Below, piece by piece: positions 1 to 20,474 of a DNA stretch of 64,000 nucleotides. Location of the stretch: NCBI GenBank assembly GCA_012295275.1, contig CM022665.1, forward strand, positions 32,747,522 through 32,811,521. Reading direction: 5' to 3'. The DNA comes from Chrysomallon squamiferum (Eukaryota > Mollusca > Gastropoda > Neomphalida > Peltospiridae). The position numbers and the translations under genes were made by a program. Position 1 is the first letter of the stretch. Each line of letters opens with the position of its first letter. The notes under the pieces were generated by a model that had not been told where the DNA came from, did not search any database, and saw only the letters and a program-made list of their open reading frames with translations.

Positions 1-3000
1 TCTCAAAATTCCGTGGGCCATATCTCCCACACCAATGGTCTGATTGGGCTAATATTTCAGATTTGGTGCTGTGGGATCCCAGTCAACAAGTATACCAAGT
101 TTCATAAAAATCTGAGACGGTCGGGTTTAAACCATTGGGTGATTTGACACGGAATGACCCATATATATTTTTGGACATATTTACAATTTAGTGAAATTCA
201 CATTGTTTGGTTATCTAACTTTTGATTACTGCTTGGTTTTGTCATGAATAAATGTGATGTACATAGCCAAAATATGTTTTTGCAAAACCCCTGTTATTTT
301 ATTTCCTTTGTTTACTTACAGTTATGCAAAATTTATTGTAAATATGCTGTTGATGTTTGAACAGGTATATCTTCTGTCATTCTTAAGTTTTGTTGAAATC
401 GTACTTTAATACTGTATGGAATATTCATCAATTTCCATAAATTATCTGTAGAAAACACACGCTTCTTTGCTTATCTGTCACCATTGTTTACAAAATTCAA
501 TCGGCTGTTTCACTGCTATTTCACACACGTTTACCCAAATAAAATGGCAGACTGCAAATGAAAACATGTAGTTGTTTTCAAGAAAGGTCTGAGATATAGA
601 AAAGATCAGCTCTGATGCACTTGGAATGCAATAAGAAAAATAATTGGACAATAATATTGTCTAACTTTAACACTGATTTTCTCAACTGCATCAGGGTTTT
701 TTTGGGAGGGGTTGTTGTTTGTTTTTTTACTGCACTGTCTGGTCTTTTTGCATAGATCTCAGCCAATTTCCATTGGAATCTTTTGAAGTGTTTAGATATT
801 TTTCATTATACTAGTCCCCATGTTATAATGATAAAAAAAAAATCAAATAAAAATTTAATGATACAAATATATTCATTTGCTGTTTATGATTCTGTAAGAA
901 TGACATTTAAAAAGTCGAAAAACAAAACTAAAGCTAAACAGAGAAACAACAAAACCTCTCTGATTTACCTCCATTTACCTGCAAAATCTGAGTACATTTG
1001 ACGTAGTTATGGAGATCCTGAAACAGTGAAAACAACCCAATCTGGGCCCCCTGATAGTTCAATTATTTTTGCAAGTTTTATGTCTATTTCCTAATGAATA
1101 ACTAACTTTGTGCAACATTTTTAGCTAAATGTGATAAGAATTTTAAAAAACAGATTTCACCACAAGGTCATGGAAATTGCTATTTATCATATATTGACAT
1201 TTACATAGTAACATACACCAATACACACACTTATAGAGGCTATACAATTTTCAAATCAAAAACAAAACACATCTAACAGAAATATGCAGCTGTTTATGTG
1301 TATTGAAGATATATATTCTGCCATGTCCATGGTATTTTTAAAGTTCAAAGTAAGTTGCTCTCTTGCAATGATATTTCACAAGTACATTAATAATATTTTT
1401 ATTTTATATAACTAACTACATTAATTATATATTTAGTTAAACCTGGATTTATCTTCACTATTTTAAATTATCCTTCCCACACTTTATAACTTCCTTCTCA
1501 ATCGCAACTTCCTAATTCTTGGTTGTCAATGGTTTTATGATTGCTTTCACTTTCATAGTGTATTACCTATGTCCTTATTATCTTATGTTATGTTAACAAA
1601 TATGAACTTACTAGATTGCTGAATTTCTTCTTATGAATAGGTGATTTTTAAAAATATATTTGACATTAATAAATCAAAAGATCAAACAGAATTTATTTAA
1701 ATAATACACATTTTTCTTTTTCTTTTTTTTAAATTTAATTAAAAAATGTGTGGGTATGGTTTTTATTTTATTTTAAATTTTATATCTATGATAATGTTTT
1801 AATAATTTCAGAAAATACTTTTAATATTTCGTTTTGGCCTTGTTAATCTAATATTATGAAATAAATATAAATATTTATAAAAGTTATTAACATGGAAAGA
1901 AAAAAAAAAAAAAAAACAGTACAGGAAGTATGATTTGGATATTAAATAAATGATTTAATAAAAAGAGAAACTAGTAGAGATTACCCCTATAAAAAATGGC
2001 TGATAGCCAAAGAGTATCTGGCAGAAAGTTAAAAAGAAACAAGAATGATACTCTTTTCTTTCGTGTAAAGTATAATGAAGGTTATTTCATTATTTTCAAA
2101 TGCTAACGTTTAATACAATTTGTCAGCTGGAATCAAGTAACATTTAATTTAATTAGCGGACATTTTTTTATCTCAAAAAAACTAACAGGTTTAAATGTGA
2201 AACTATACAAGTTTCCTACCAGATATAACAGTTAGTATTTTCCACTTATTATTATTATTATTATTTTATTTTTTTTAAGTAACAACAGTTATATAAAGAG
2301 AGGGTTTAAAGTTTCAAATACATTTATGACTGTTGTTATGGAACAAAAATTATTTTTTAAACACTAAGAATTTACAAGTAATACCAAATCAACAATTTGT
2401 ATTCTTAAGCATATTAGACAAAGTCTAGCTATATTCCTTTCAGATAGTTAGTACCTAATGTTCTGTCTAGGAATAAAGTTATATACTAACAAAAGTAGCA
2501 TTTCAGCAGTTTTGGTCCATGTATTTGAACACTTTTGCAATAACTCTTTAACTGTAGAACAGGTATAAATAAATGTCTAAAATAAAATGATAAATTTATT
2601 AAGAATACATTATACCTGTTCATTCAGTGAAATATTTTATTGAACTTTAGCTAGTATATTTGTGTGAAATCTTAATCTTGGTGTTGACTGTTTTAGCTAC
2701 AGGGCTTTTCCCCATGTCTCACCTGGAATTATATGAAAAATAATTGATATCTTGACATCTGTTTTTATCTTTAACCTTATACTTAGTGAATATTTCATCT
2801 AAATTAAATAAAGAACAGCAATGTCATATTGAGATATTCAAATCAAAACAAATCAGACTGCTATTTTTGTAACTTTTTATGATTCTAAATACAGGATACC
2901 CTTTATAATATATATTAACTATAACTATCAGTTAAAGGTTAATTAAATGAATTTGATTTAATTAATTTATAAAAACATTTAACATTATTAACCAATTATC

Positions 3001-3159
3001 CATTGGCATTTATTTCCTAAAGCTTAGCTGTTGTTGTTTTTTTGCAAATAAATAATGCCAAAATAGTATATAGCAATTAACATCAATGTTCAGACAGTAC
3101 ATGCTCATTCCTCCATGTTTACGAGGCTGCTCACTACTAACACTGAGTCTGATTAAAAT
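1..3159. other. AT-rich non-coding DNA, no gene recognised
   Basis: No reading frame here resembles a known protein and none has convincing splice borders. Bases 1-165 are less AT-rich than the rest and read like the end of an interspersed repeat (direct impression, no database match available). The rest is AT-rich with homopolymer runs, for example poly(A) near 1900 and an ATT repeat near 2253. If the REPS1 exon at 7177-7326 is real, this stretch probably lies inside REPS1 intron 1, transcribed right to left. I see no other gene evidence. Confidence 0.5.
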
Positions 3160-3179
3160 GTGATGGGACACGAACCTGA

Positions 3180-4390
3180 TAATAGGTATGTGCAGATACT
3201 CGCGATTAGCGGCTGCGGTTTCTTACCAATTAGCTGTTCCACAGAAATCGTGTTTTGCATGAGGGGGGGCACCGTTTGTTCGCTTTTCATTGGATCGTGT
3301 TATATTCTTTCCTTGGGATTTCTGCATACAAACTCAGACGGGATATTGATAAATGCTCACGATTTCGAATATTTTGATTCCGTTGAGTTTTTCTGTGCCT
3401 ACGCTGCCTTTTAGAAAATTACGAATTTTCAACACGCTTGAACCACTAAAACCAGCTACTGGACACGAATGAAAGGTAAGTAGACATTAACTTTGGTTTT
3501 TTATCTTATTGTCTTTAAAATTTTATCAAAAGTTATGGTTTTTTTAAATTGTTATGATTGCCTCGTGAAATATGGTATTTTGGTCATTTCGGTGTTCGAT
3601 CGCCATCATTGACACTTTTACAGAATTTTCAACATGCTACAATAACTAAAACCGGTTACGTGACACGAATGAAAAGTAGCTGGACATAATAATTAGTTTT
3701 TTATCTTATTGTCTTTAAAATTTTATCAAAATGCTTGGACGCATTCAACTGTTATGATCGCCTCGTCAAAAATGGTCTGTTGGTCATTTTGGTGTTCGGT
3801 CGCCATCTTGAAACTTTTACGGAATTTTCAACATGCTACAATAACCGGTTACTGGACACGAACGAAAAGTAGCTGGACATAATAATTAGTTTTTTATCTT
3901 ACTGTCTTTAAAATTTTATCAAAAGTTATGGTTTTTTTAAATTGTTATGATCGCCTCGTGAAATATGGTCTGTGTAATTTCGGTTTTCGATCGCCATCTT
4001 GAAACTTTTACGGAATTTTCAACATGCTACAATAACTAAAACCGGTTATGTGACACGAATGAAAAGAAGCTGGACATAATAATTAGTTTTATTATCTTTG
4101 AAATTTTATGAAACAGCTTCGAGGCTCTTAATTGTAATTTTTACCTCGTGAAATATGGTTTGTTGGCGTTATATCGCCAGTTTGAGTTTCTGTCTTTTTC
4201 TTCAAAATTACGAATGTTCAACATGCTACAGTCACTAAAACCGGTTACATGAGACGAATGAAAAGTAGTTTTTTTTTATCTAATTGTCTTTGAAATTTTG
4301 TCAAGCAGCTGCAAGCATGCTAACTAGTAACTCTAATCTTTATCTCGTCAAGCATGGTTATTTCGACGTTAGATTGCTGAAGTGAAAGTG
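3180..4390 (+). repeat. Repeat element with ~195-bp tandem units
   Basis: A module containing 'ttttcaacatgctacaat', then 'aaaaccggtta', a 'gacacgaatgaaaag' block and 'tagctggacataataattag' recurs with starts near 3413, 3623, 3822, 4014 and 4205. The spacing is about 190-210 bp, and each unit continues through a shared T-rich half and a 'cgatcgccat' block. Units are clearly related but diverged. The 5' flank at about 3181-3310 and the module itself are also found, interrupted, at 9916-10037 and 12114-12310, so this is a dispersed element and not a simple satellite. The first unit ends in 'atgaaaggtaagt', a good splice donor that later units have lost. Confidence 0.7.
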
Positions 4391-5386
4391 TCATGGCAGA
4401 CCAAACTTCCTGTATAAGGACTTACGTTTGAGAATGGATTATGCTGACTTAATACTTATTCTTCTTAAATTATCTTACATAAGAATGATGGACAAATATG
4501 TTCCTAACAATATATTGGTATTTTCATCCATAATTGTCTCAAATCTCAAGATGTTTTAGGATTTTAAAATCATAAAATTGACCAAACAATTATAATTTCT
4601 AAACACCGAATCAAATAAGCACTTGCTATTGTATTCTGTGTGGATTTAATTTGTATTGGTCATTCAAATTTTGCATTTCTTTTCATATAATGGTGTGTTT
4701 TTTTTCAGTGTTTGGTTTGACCCACAGTTGATATTTCATTTTGGTAATATTGTCTTTCATAATTTCAACTTTTTAAAACTTATTTCAGTTGTCTTCTCAG
4801 CTCTTTTCTTGTTTTTTTTCAGTGAATAACCAAAAGATGCCTTTGAGTAACAAGAGACAGTGCCTAATTAGATGTAACCAACCGAGCTTAAGTAGACAGC
4901 ATCTGCAAGAAAAGTATTCCACAGTTCCTGCAACAGATGAGTTTTTGAAAGGACACATGCTTTATATTTACACTAGCTGTGATAACAGTCGAACAGCAAC
5001 AGTTAGTGAATTATGCAGTCATTTTTCACTAACTCCTACCCCTGTGTTGAGACTTTCGCTTGAAGTGAAGAAAGTTGTGTACCAGTTCGATAAGTTTCGA
5101 AATCTGGCTTATGCTGTACAATTTACCAAATTTATGTGTTTCCCCAGAACCACACAATCTATTGGATAGCAGTTCACTCTGTGGAGAAGATTCAGAGGAA
5201 CCTGCTATTCCAATATTGACAAAACCACCCATGAAAACCAGACAAACAAAAAAATGCCTTTCATGCAAGTTATTAAATAACTCCTTAACAAATATGAGAC
5301 TAAAACAGCTACAGCTTCAAAGGTCTACACACATTGCAATCCGAGATGTGAGAGCACAGCAAAAGAAAAATAATATTCAATTTTGA
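3469..5386 (+). CDS. Unidentified possible small gene, 2-3 exons
   Basis: I do not recognise this product. A short first exon (3469-3475, ATG AAA G) with a strong donor (gtaagt) can splice in phase to an exon at 4823 that follows a T-rich tract and 'ttcag'. It then reads on (MKVNNQKMPLSN...) to a stop at 5167-5169, giving 117 aa. A second open frame, offset by one register, continues without a break to a stop at 5384-5386 (SSLCGEDSEEPAIPIL, then a basic tail). Either another splice joins the two or the gene has a frameshift. An AATAAA-type signal follows near 5439. The first exon and the intron lie in the repeat array at 3180-4390, so the gene may be a transposon remnant or a gene that captured repeat DNA. 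Confidence 0.3.
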
Positions 5387-7176
5387 ATTCTAGTAGATTT
5401 TAAGGTCAATTTGTCGAATATTTCAAATATCATTTTTAATAAAATATTGTGTATAAATGTGTGCTTGCGTTTTAATTTTAAAATGTGCTAGAAAGATCTG
5501 GCGCTGTTGAAAATGATTATATTTCTATAATCTATGTTGATTATATTTTTAATAGCTTGTAGGATGCATGTTTTATTGGATGTTGTGACTTTTACTAAAT
5601 ATAATATGTATTCGTTCTGAAATAAACGAATTAATATTGTTTTGCCGATTACTAGCATTTGATGTTAACTATAATCCTCTGCAATACATAAACTCGTATA
5701 ATCCTTGGAGTCGACTCCAGAAAGGTGTTGCCGGTCTTTATTAGGAGCAATACAATGTGTATGTAATCATGACAATTAAAGACACAGGTATTGTAACTGA
5801 CATTTGAAGCAGACAAAAGAATTTTCTTGGCTTTGTGTTCGTACTTCCTGTGCTTTGACAGCAAACAAAAGATACCTATCAATGTATCATGTGACCATTG
5901 TTAATGTTTTCTCTGATGGAGCAAATCAAAATTTGAAGCAAAAATAGCCTAAGTTTTAAAACTGAACACTTTATGATTTATCAGTTTATGGTTTTACGAT
6001 TAAAAAGAAAAAGTTGTACGTTTCGTATTTAATATTCTATGAATACCTCTGGTAGTTAGATTCACAGAATACATTCATTGTACTGTTTTGTAGTACAGTT
6101 TGTTTATTTCTGATCGTATTCATATTATAATGTATATACTTTAGAAATCCGAACACTGGAGAAAACTATGCATCCTAAAAGTTACTAAAAATATAAACAT
6201 AGCTTCTATCATTTTAAATAGCAGAGGTTCTTTTTTTCTTTCTTTCTTTATTTTTTTTTTTTTTTTTTTTTTAATTTATTTTTAGGCAAGCAATATACAT
6301 TTGTGGACATAACTTTTGTTATAAATTTACACGCCATTGGTATTAACAGCGACGACATGTACGATGTTAGAAATATCGAACTTTGACCTTCCTGGGTGCT
6401 AAAAATAGCCTTGCTAAAAATAGTCGGTGTCGAGCAAAGGCGACACCGCCTTCAGATGAGCGCTTCGTAGAGCGACACCGCTTTAGCTTTAGGGATGTTC
6501 ACAAAGTTCGCTTACCCCCACCACGTTTAACACTCTCATACAAACTACTGATTTAACACATAACAAAAACAACATCACCATTTAAAAGAGCGCATATTAA
6601 TCTGTATTTGAGTGTAATTGTTTTTCATGTTAAATTTTACAGAAGGGATTTGGGAGGGGCGGGAAATGGACAAAATCGGCACTTTTACCACTTACGTTTG
6701 TTAGGCTGCTGGTATCTTAATTAATAATTTCTTTTTAATTTTTACAAATATAATCGATAGCAGAGATTGGCATTGGTCTTCTCTGAAAATTTCATCAAGA
6801 AAGCTTGATTATTAACAAAGATAGATGGGAAAATGTTAAAATATTACAATTTTTGGTCACAGACCTCTAATGACTTATATAGCGTTTAATCGGACGAAAA
6901 AAATTGCCTTTCCGGGGGTTTAAAATTGCTGCTACTTCCTTAATTTTTTACATATTCACTTGATCTTGGTATCATTTTAAAGTGGTTTACAAGCTCTACC
7001 CAACTGTCTTATTAATTTTCAGATTAGTGGGGTTTGAAAAATTTATCCACATACCTACTGATAAAGTCACGATTAATCATTTAATGATTATGATTATCAT
7101 ATGACGATTTAAAAATATTTCATAACTTGTATGTTAACCGAGTCACAGAACATGACTGTATACTATTTCTTGTTAC
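5387..7176. other. Non-coding stretch, probably REPS1 intron 1
   Basis: No convincing exon was found on either strand. Contents seen: two AATAAA-like signals just after 5386, a T-tract at about 6249-6272, and a short, unusually GC-rich island at 6350-6530 with a perfect 8-bp inverted repeat. The island is described separately. Confidence 0.5.
6425..6448. repeat. Perfect 8-bp hairpin in a CpG-rich island
   Basis: CGGTGTCG (6425-6432) and CGACACCG (6441-6448) are exact reverse complements around an 8-base loop. A further copy of GCGACACCG lies at about 6472-6480. The surrounding 150 bases are much richer in C, G and CpG than neighbouring DNA. This could be part of a transposon end or a structured repeat; its role is unknown. 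Confidence 0.5.
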
Positions 7177-7326
7177 CTGCACTAAAGTTTCTTGGGAGAG
7201 TCCAGAGGCTCTGAAAAGCTCTGATGCTTTAATTCCAGTAATTTTCCCAGATCCGTCAACATCACAGTTCTGAAATAATTCACCGTAAAACTGCTGTTCT
7301 TGTTCGCTTAGCTTTAATCCCTCCAT
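7177..7326 (-). CDS. REPS1: REPS1-like EH-domain protein, first coding exon
   Basis: The 50 codons start MEGLKLSEQEQQFYGELF and continue through NCDVDGSGKI to ELFRASGLSQETLVQ. This is the first half of an N-terminal EH domain. The MEGL start, the L-S-x-x-E-Q-x-x-Y/F-x-x-LF spacing and the ELFRA block match RalBP1-associated Eps-domain proteins (REPS1/REPS2), endocytic adaptors that bind NPF motifs and the Ral effector RalBP1. The exon ends in CAG followed by gtaaca, in phase 0. The rest of the gene is not recognised in 1-7176, so intron 1 probably runs off the left edge. An 11-codon upstream ORF (7451-7486) sits in the likely 5'UTR. Other EH proteins (EPS15, ITSN) fit the start less well. Confidence 0.72.
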
Positions 7327-7450
7327 CCTACATATACATGCAATGCTCTTGGTTTAGTCAGACGAAATTGTTCAGAAATAAAACGCATCCATAACTGTTC
7401 TAGTATTGCATTTTACTGATCATTCTACAAAGATCAGATACACACATCAC

Positions 7451-7486
7451 TTAAAATCTCAAAATCCATCCCGGTGATGACTCCAT
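7451..7486 (-). other. Upstream ORF in putative REPS1 5' leader
   Basis: ATG at 7484-7486 opens an 11-codon frame (MESSPGWILRF) ending in TAA at 7451-7453, 125 bases before the REPS1 start codon. If transcription starts upstream of 7490, this could lower translation of the main frame. The transcription start is not known, so this is a candidate only. Confidence 0.3.
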
Positions 7487-8519
7487 CTTTAATCGATTCT
7501 CGGCCACTACTCATGCGATGCACTCAGAACAAATTATTTTTCTGTCATTTATAAAATTATTTTTTAATCTTGTTGACATTAAATGTGTTTGAACAAATTT
7601 GCTTTTGAATAACGTTACTTAATTTGAAGTATTATATTTCTGTGTCTAAAATAAAATATAATTTGGACATAAATTAATTTAGGACAAATTGTTTGAGATC
7701 ATTGCGGTCTATAATTATTGCAGGATAATTTGTTTCTCCATATTATCATCATGTTAGTATTCACATACATATACATATATATTATGTCAAAATATACGTC
7801 TTATTTAAATTATGTATTTAAATATTTTTATATTTAAATTTGTTAATTATGTATTTCACTATTCCGCAGAAATTTTCTACTACATTCCCTACCACTATTA
7901 TTAACTGGTGATATTGAAACCTAAAAGTTAAATAATATATATATATATATATATGTATGAGTGTGTTTTGTCTACATAATTAGAATGTTTTTTGCAAAAA
8001 CTAAAATGAAAATGAAAAATATTAAAAGCTTACTTATATTCACCTATATTCAAGGTTATGCCATAAATAATTATCCGAAAGCTTATAATCTAAGTAGCGT
8101 TATACAATCGTAGACTTAGGCATTCTAATCAGGTGTAAGTCTAATTTCAATGTTAGTGAAGTAAACTAAAATACGTTTTGCTGTTATATATAGTTCGGTA
8201 ATTTTTAATTTGTTTATGGAAGACGAATTTTTCATTTTCACTTTCTAAGTATTTCGTTATCAATAAACATTTCCCTTTGTATAACAATAAAAAATAAATT
8301 TTAAATACTTAAGTTTTCATTCTTCTTCTTAATAATAATAATAATATTATAAAGTTCTGTTAACTCCATAACAGATTTCTTTGAAAAATTACTACATACT
8401 AATAGGATTACCAGATTTCACAGAACATTCTAATATTTAGTTAATGTCAGCGGAATAAGAGCAAATTTTAAAACATAAAATAACTCTCTCTTGGTGGGTA
8501 TCTTCTTTTGAAAATAACT

Positions 8520-8520
<1 letters not shown>

Positions 8521-8572
<52 letters not shown>
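8521..8572. repeat. (TAA)n microsatellite, about 17 units
   Basis: An uninterrupted TAA run lies in the REPS1-RBBP4 intergenic region. Short relatives occur elsewhere in the window (for example 29829-29858, 61801-61848). It is a simple repeat with no sign of function. Confidence 0.9.
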
Positions 8573-8573
<1 letters not shown>

Positions 8574-8866
8574 CTTAGTATATATCATTTTATAAAGGCT
8601 ATTAAGTTTACATTATTTCTGTTTTATCAATGATCGGATGTTCAGTGGTCCAGTGAACCAATATACTGGACAAATTTATCCTAATTATTAATTTATTTAT
8701 TAGTTTATTTCTTAGTATCTTTATTTCCTGATTTACGCTAAAATATATTATTATTCTTATATTTTAATTTATTCTAGTCCCCAACAACGACCTACTTAAT
8801 ATTTTGTAAAATCTTAATAAATGATAGGAAAATAGTACGCATTATATTTCGGTGGACTTTGTGAAA

Positions 8867-8874
8867 TTTGGCGC
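8867..8874 (+). promoter_or_regulatory. E2F-type site upstream of RBBP4
   Basis: The octamer TTTGGCGC matches the E2F/DP consensus (TTTSGCGC) and continues as GCGAG. It starts 90 bases (ends 83 bases) before the RBBP4 ATG in otherwise CpG-poor, AT-rich DNA. RBBP4 belongs to RB/E2F (DREAM, NuRD, CAF-1) chromatin complexes and is cell-cycle expressed in animals, so such a site is plausible. No TATA box stands out. Motif match seen; function inferred. Confidence 0.5.
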
Positions 8875-8956
8875 GAGTTGTTTTATGGTGTTTATAAAAG
8901 TGGTGTAGATTTTAAAAATATTTATTTTAACAAAAATCTAATTATTTCGAACAAGA

Positions 8957-17462
<8,506 letters not shown>

Positions 17463-18161
17463 GCTCATATACTTTGTGCTGATAATTACAAAAGAATTCT
17501 TTTCTTTGTTATTTACTTTAAATGTGTATGATTTAGCCCATTCTTGATCTAGCAACTCAAAAATTACACATTAAGCATGGAGGAGGTCATCCGTTAAAAT
17601 CAGATGTTAAGGATAGAATTAAAAAAAACAATCATGTTCATCTAAAAGATGACACATCAAAAACATGACATTTTCAAACAACACACACAAAAGATGTTTA
17701 AATGCAAAGTGTGTGGGTTGTAGTTAACAAAATTTATGTTGAGATAGATGTTCAAGTCATTCTTATTACATTTTATTTGAAACCAATTTGGAATTTAAAT
17801 TTTTTTGGCAGTAAGACTTTCTCAGTATTTTGATATAAACATACAAATGATTTCAGTCATCAGTCATCTTGATTTAAATTCTGTTTGTAAATTATTGGGA
17901 AACAACAGGCATAACAAAAAGCAAAGAATAATTATAAATATGCTTATTAATTCTGTGAATTAAATTGTTTTGTAATTGTTTTAGTAATTATGTTGTAATT
18001 TTCATTGGCCTGCATTGTCCAAGTTGACCATCCAGTTTCCTGGTACCTTACCATATAAATACTATTGCTATCACTTGCAAAACAGGCACCCCATACTAAT
18101 TTATATGTCTGCATTTATTGTTATAATCTACTAATGTTTAATCCTAACCACGGTTTCAGTG

Positions 18162-18167
18162 AATAAA
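18162..18167 (+). terminator. Candidate RBBP4 polyadenylation signal
   Basis: AATAAA lies 700 bases after the RBBP4 stop. It is one of several AATAAA-like hexamers in this AT-rich 3' region, so use of this one is uncertain. Confidence 0.35.
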
Positions 18168-20406
18168 GCAAAATCTTCTCATGGTGTAAAGTGCATACAA
18201 CATATATCATCCATAAAAGATAAGCTTGAACTTTGTTTTTAAAAAAATGATACTGTTGCTTCATGGTATTTCAAAGGTAGTATAAGGTGGTGAGTTTGTT
18301 GATTTAAGTACACTGTTTTATCTCACTGATACTGGATTATTGATGGTCTACCTTTATTTTCAAAAAACTGAACTGTCATAAAAGAATCTGAAGAAAGAAA
18401 AAAGCTTTGGGGGGATTAATAAAAAACTATGACTTTTACAATTTGATTTGTTTATTCATTTACTAATGTCAGATGTCATGAAATTGATGCCATATATAGA
18501 TTTGAAGTAGTAGTATGAATAATCTAAATAAACTATATTTTTAACCAACTGATTTCATGCTAATATTTTAAAATGAACAAAGATCAGTCAGTAACCAAGT
18601 AAACATTAATTCGGTAGTATAAATGAGAAACTTCTGGATTGTTAAATTTTTTTACCTTTCTGTTAATGTGAGAAAAACCATATTTTGAATATCCTAAAAT
18701 AAGACTAGAAATGTTAAATGCCTAATTAATATACCAAACACTGGAATAGTTTAAGATAAGTTTTTTTTAATCATACTTTTTGCATTAACTTATTTGTGTA
18801 GTCCTGTGAATTTTTTATTTTATTTTTTGCCAAACAAAAACATTTTTGACAAAACTGCATGTTTCAATATTTTATTAGCTACTTGTACATATTTATATGT
18901 ATTGTACAAGAGTAAATCCATTTATGCTTTTTACAAAATAACTGGTAACCATTTTAGTTGTGCACATTCAGTATGAACTGTAAAAGCACCACATACAATG
19001 AATTATTGGTCTATGACAAGTACTCCATTAAAAATAGCAGAATCACATATTCCAATAAATCACAATTTATCAACACTTCACACGAAGTGCTGGTAAAATA
19101 TCACTTTTAATTACAACCGCAAACACACTGGCTACATTCTGCCATGCTTTCTTTTTTTAAATATTTTTCACCATATGCTTCAAAGTAATTATGAACTGAA
19201 AAATTTACCAAAAATAACCAATTTTTATTGGTTGAATTATTACAATTTTTTTTTTTTAAATGTTTAAAAGCAATCAAACATCTAGGTAAACCAGCTATCA
19301 CTTGAGCATAAGCCAGTGTGTTTTAGTTTCATTTTATACTGTACTATTTGAGCATGACTAAATTGTATGTTCAGTCAACTTTCAAATATATCAATAAATG
19401 TCTAAAAAGCACAATATCAATAGATTTATGAAAAAAATGGTTAAATTTTAGGCTATAGTTTTCTGCTGAAGAAAATCTTTTTGCTTGCCAAAATAAAAAT
19501 GGCCTGTATTAGTGCTTACGAGAATCTGTCATTATTCTGAAAACATTTTATTTTTATTTATAACAGCTGTTGTACAAATAGAATCACTGGATAAAAATGT
19601 TAAATCACTACCTCCATTTTTATTAGATAGTCAAACACTGTTCCCCTTGCTTGCTCTGAACAGTTGTCAACGTTGCCTTAATTTTTGTTTCTTGTCCACT
19701 TACTTTTTTTCACAAGTTTTATTTATTTGCCCCATTTGTGCAAATTCATAAGCAACAAAATTCTGGTGAAACAACTGTAATGGTTTAGAAATAAAACCCA
19801 GCAGAGACTACATGATCTACTAGTGATTGAACAAAGTATGCAAAAATATATCCATCTAAAAATTCTGAGTATCCACTACTGAAATATAACTGTTTCAGCC
19901 TTTTGTGTCAACCATTTAGATTTTGATAGTATTGTCAAATACAAATCAAAGAGTTCCAGATTTGCAGAGAGCCACTTTGTTATATTAAACTTGTGTTACT
20001 GGTATTTCAACTAAGCATTTCCTTCATGGTCATGACATTCTTTCACAGACGTGCATGTAGAAAATACATTAAAGTTCAGAAATCAGATTGCTGATGTGAT
20101 GAGCCATGAATTTAAATTTCCTGACAAATCACTAAATTTATTATTTTTTAATGTGAAACAAAAAGTATCACAATGCTTTCTTTAATATATAATACATATA
20201 CACAAAAAATATATATATTTCAGTGTCGGCATCTATTTATATGTATATATTACATACACTGACAATTCTGATTAGTTTTCTAAAATATGTTAAAAAGATA
20301 AACCTTTTCAATGATCTGTTGGTATGCTTCAGGTACCTGTATTTCTGAATTATTATTTTTTTTTAATTACATCAAATATAAAGTCTTTAAATTAGTTGTG
20401 ACAAAA

Positions 20407-20426
20407 TGTGTGTGTGTGTGTGTGTG

Positions 20427-20472
<46 letters not shown>
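20407..20472. repeat. (TG)10-TATA-(CA)21 dinucleotide tract
   Basis: Ten TG units, TATA, then about 21 CA units form an imperfect inverted repeat that could extrude as a cruciform or adopt Z-DNA. It is in the convergent 3' region, and its length is likely variable between individuals. Confidence 0.9.

Positions 20473-20474
<2 letters not shown>

Larger units (their letters stand above)
7327..8956. promoter_or_regulatory. Divergent REPS1/RBBP4 intergenic region
   Basis: These 1.6 kb separate two genes transcribed away from each other. They are AT-rich, with an (AT)n run near 7936-7954 and a (TAA)n microsatellite at 8521-8572. The only clear regulatory motif is the E2F-type site close to RBBP4, listed separately. 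No other gene was seen. Confidence 0.5.

Noticed and set aside
3160-3414. 84-codon frame starting MMGHEPDN
   Set aside because: It lies in the dispersed repeat; the homologous copy at 9916-10037 and 12114-12170 does not keep the frame open, so coding is unlikely.
5652-5882. 76-codon frame on the minus strand
   Set aside because: No homology pattern, no flanking splice sites or signals; length is within chance for such DNA.
8521-8572. Regular short repeats resembling an array
   Set aside because: A plain (TAA)n microsatellite, not a CRISPR-like array; the window is animal nuclear DNA.
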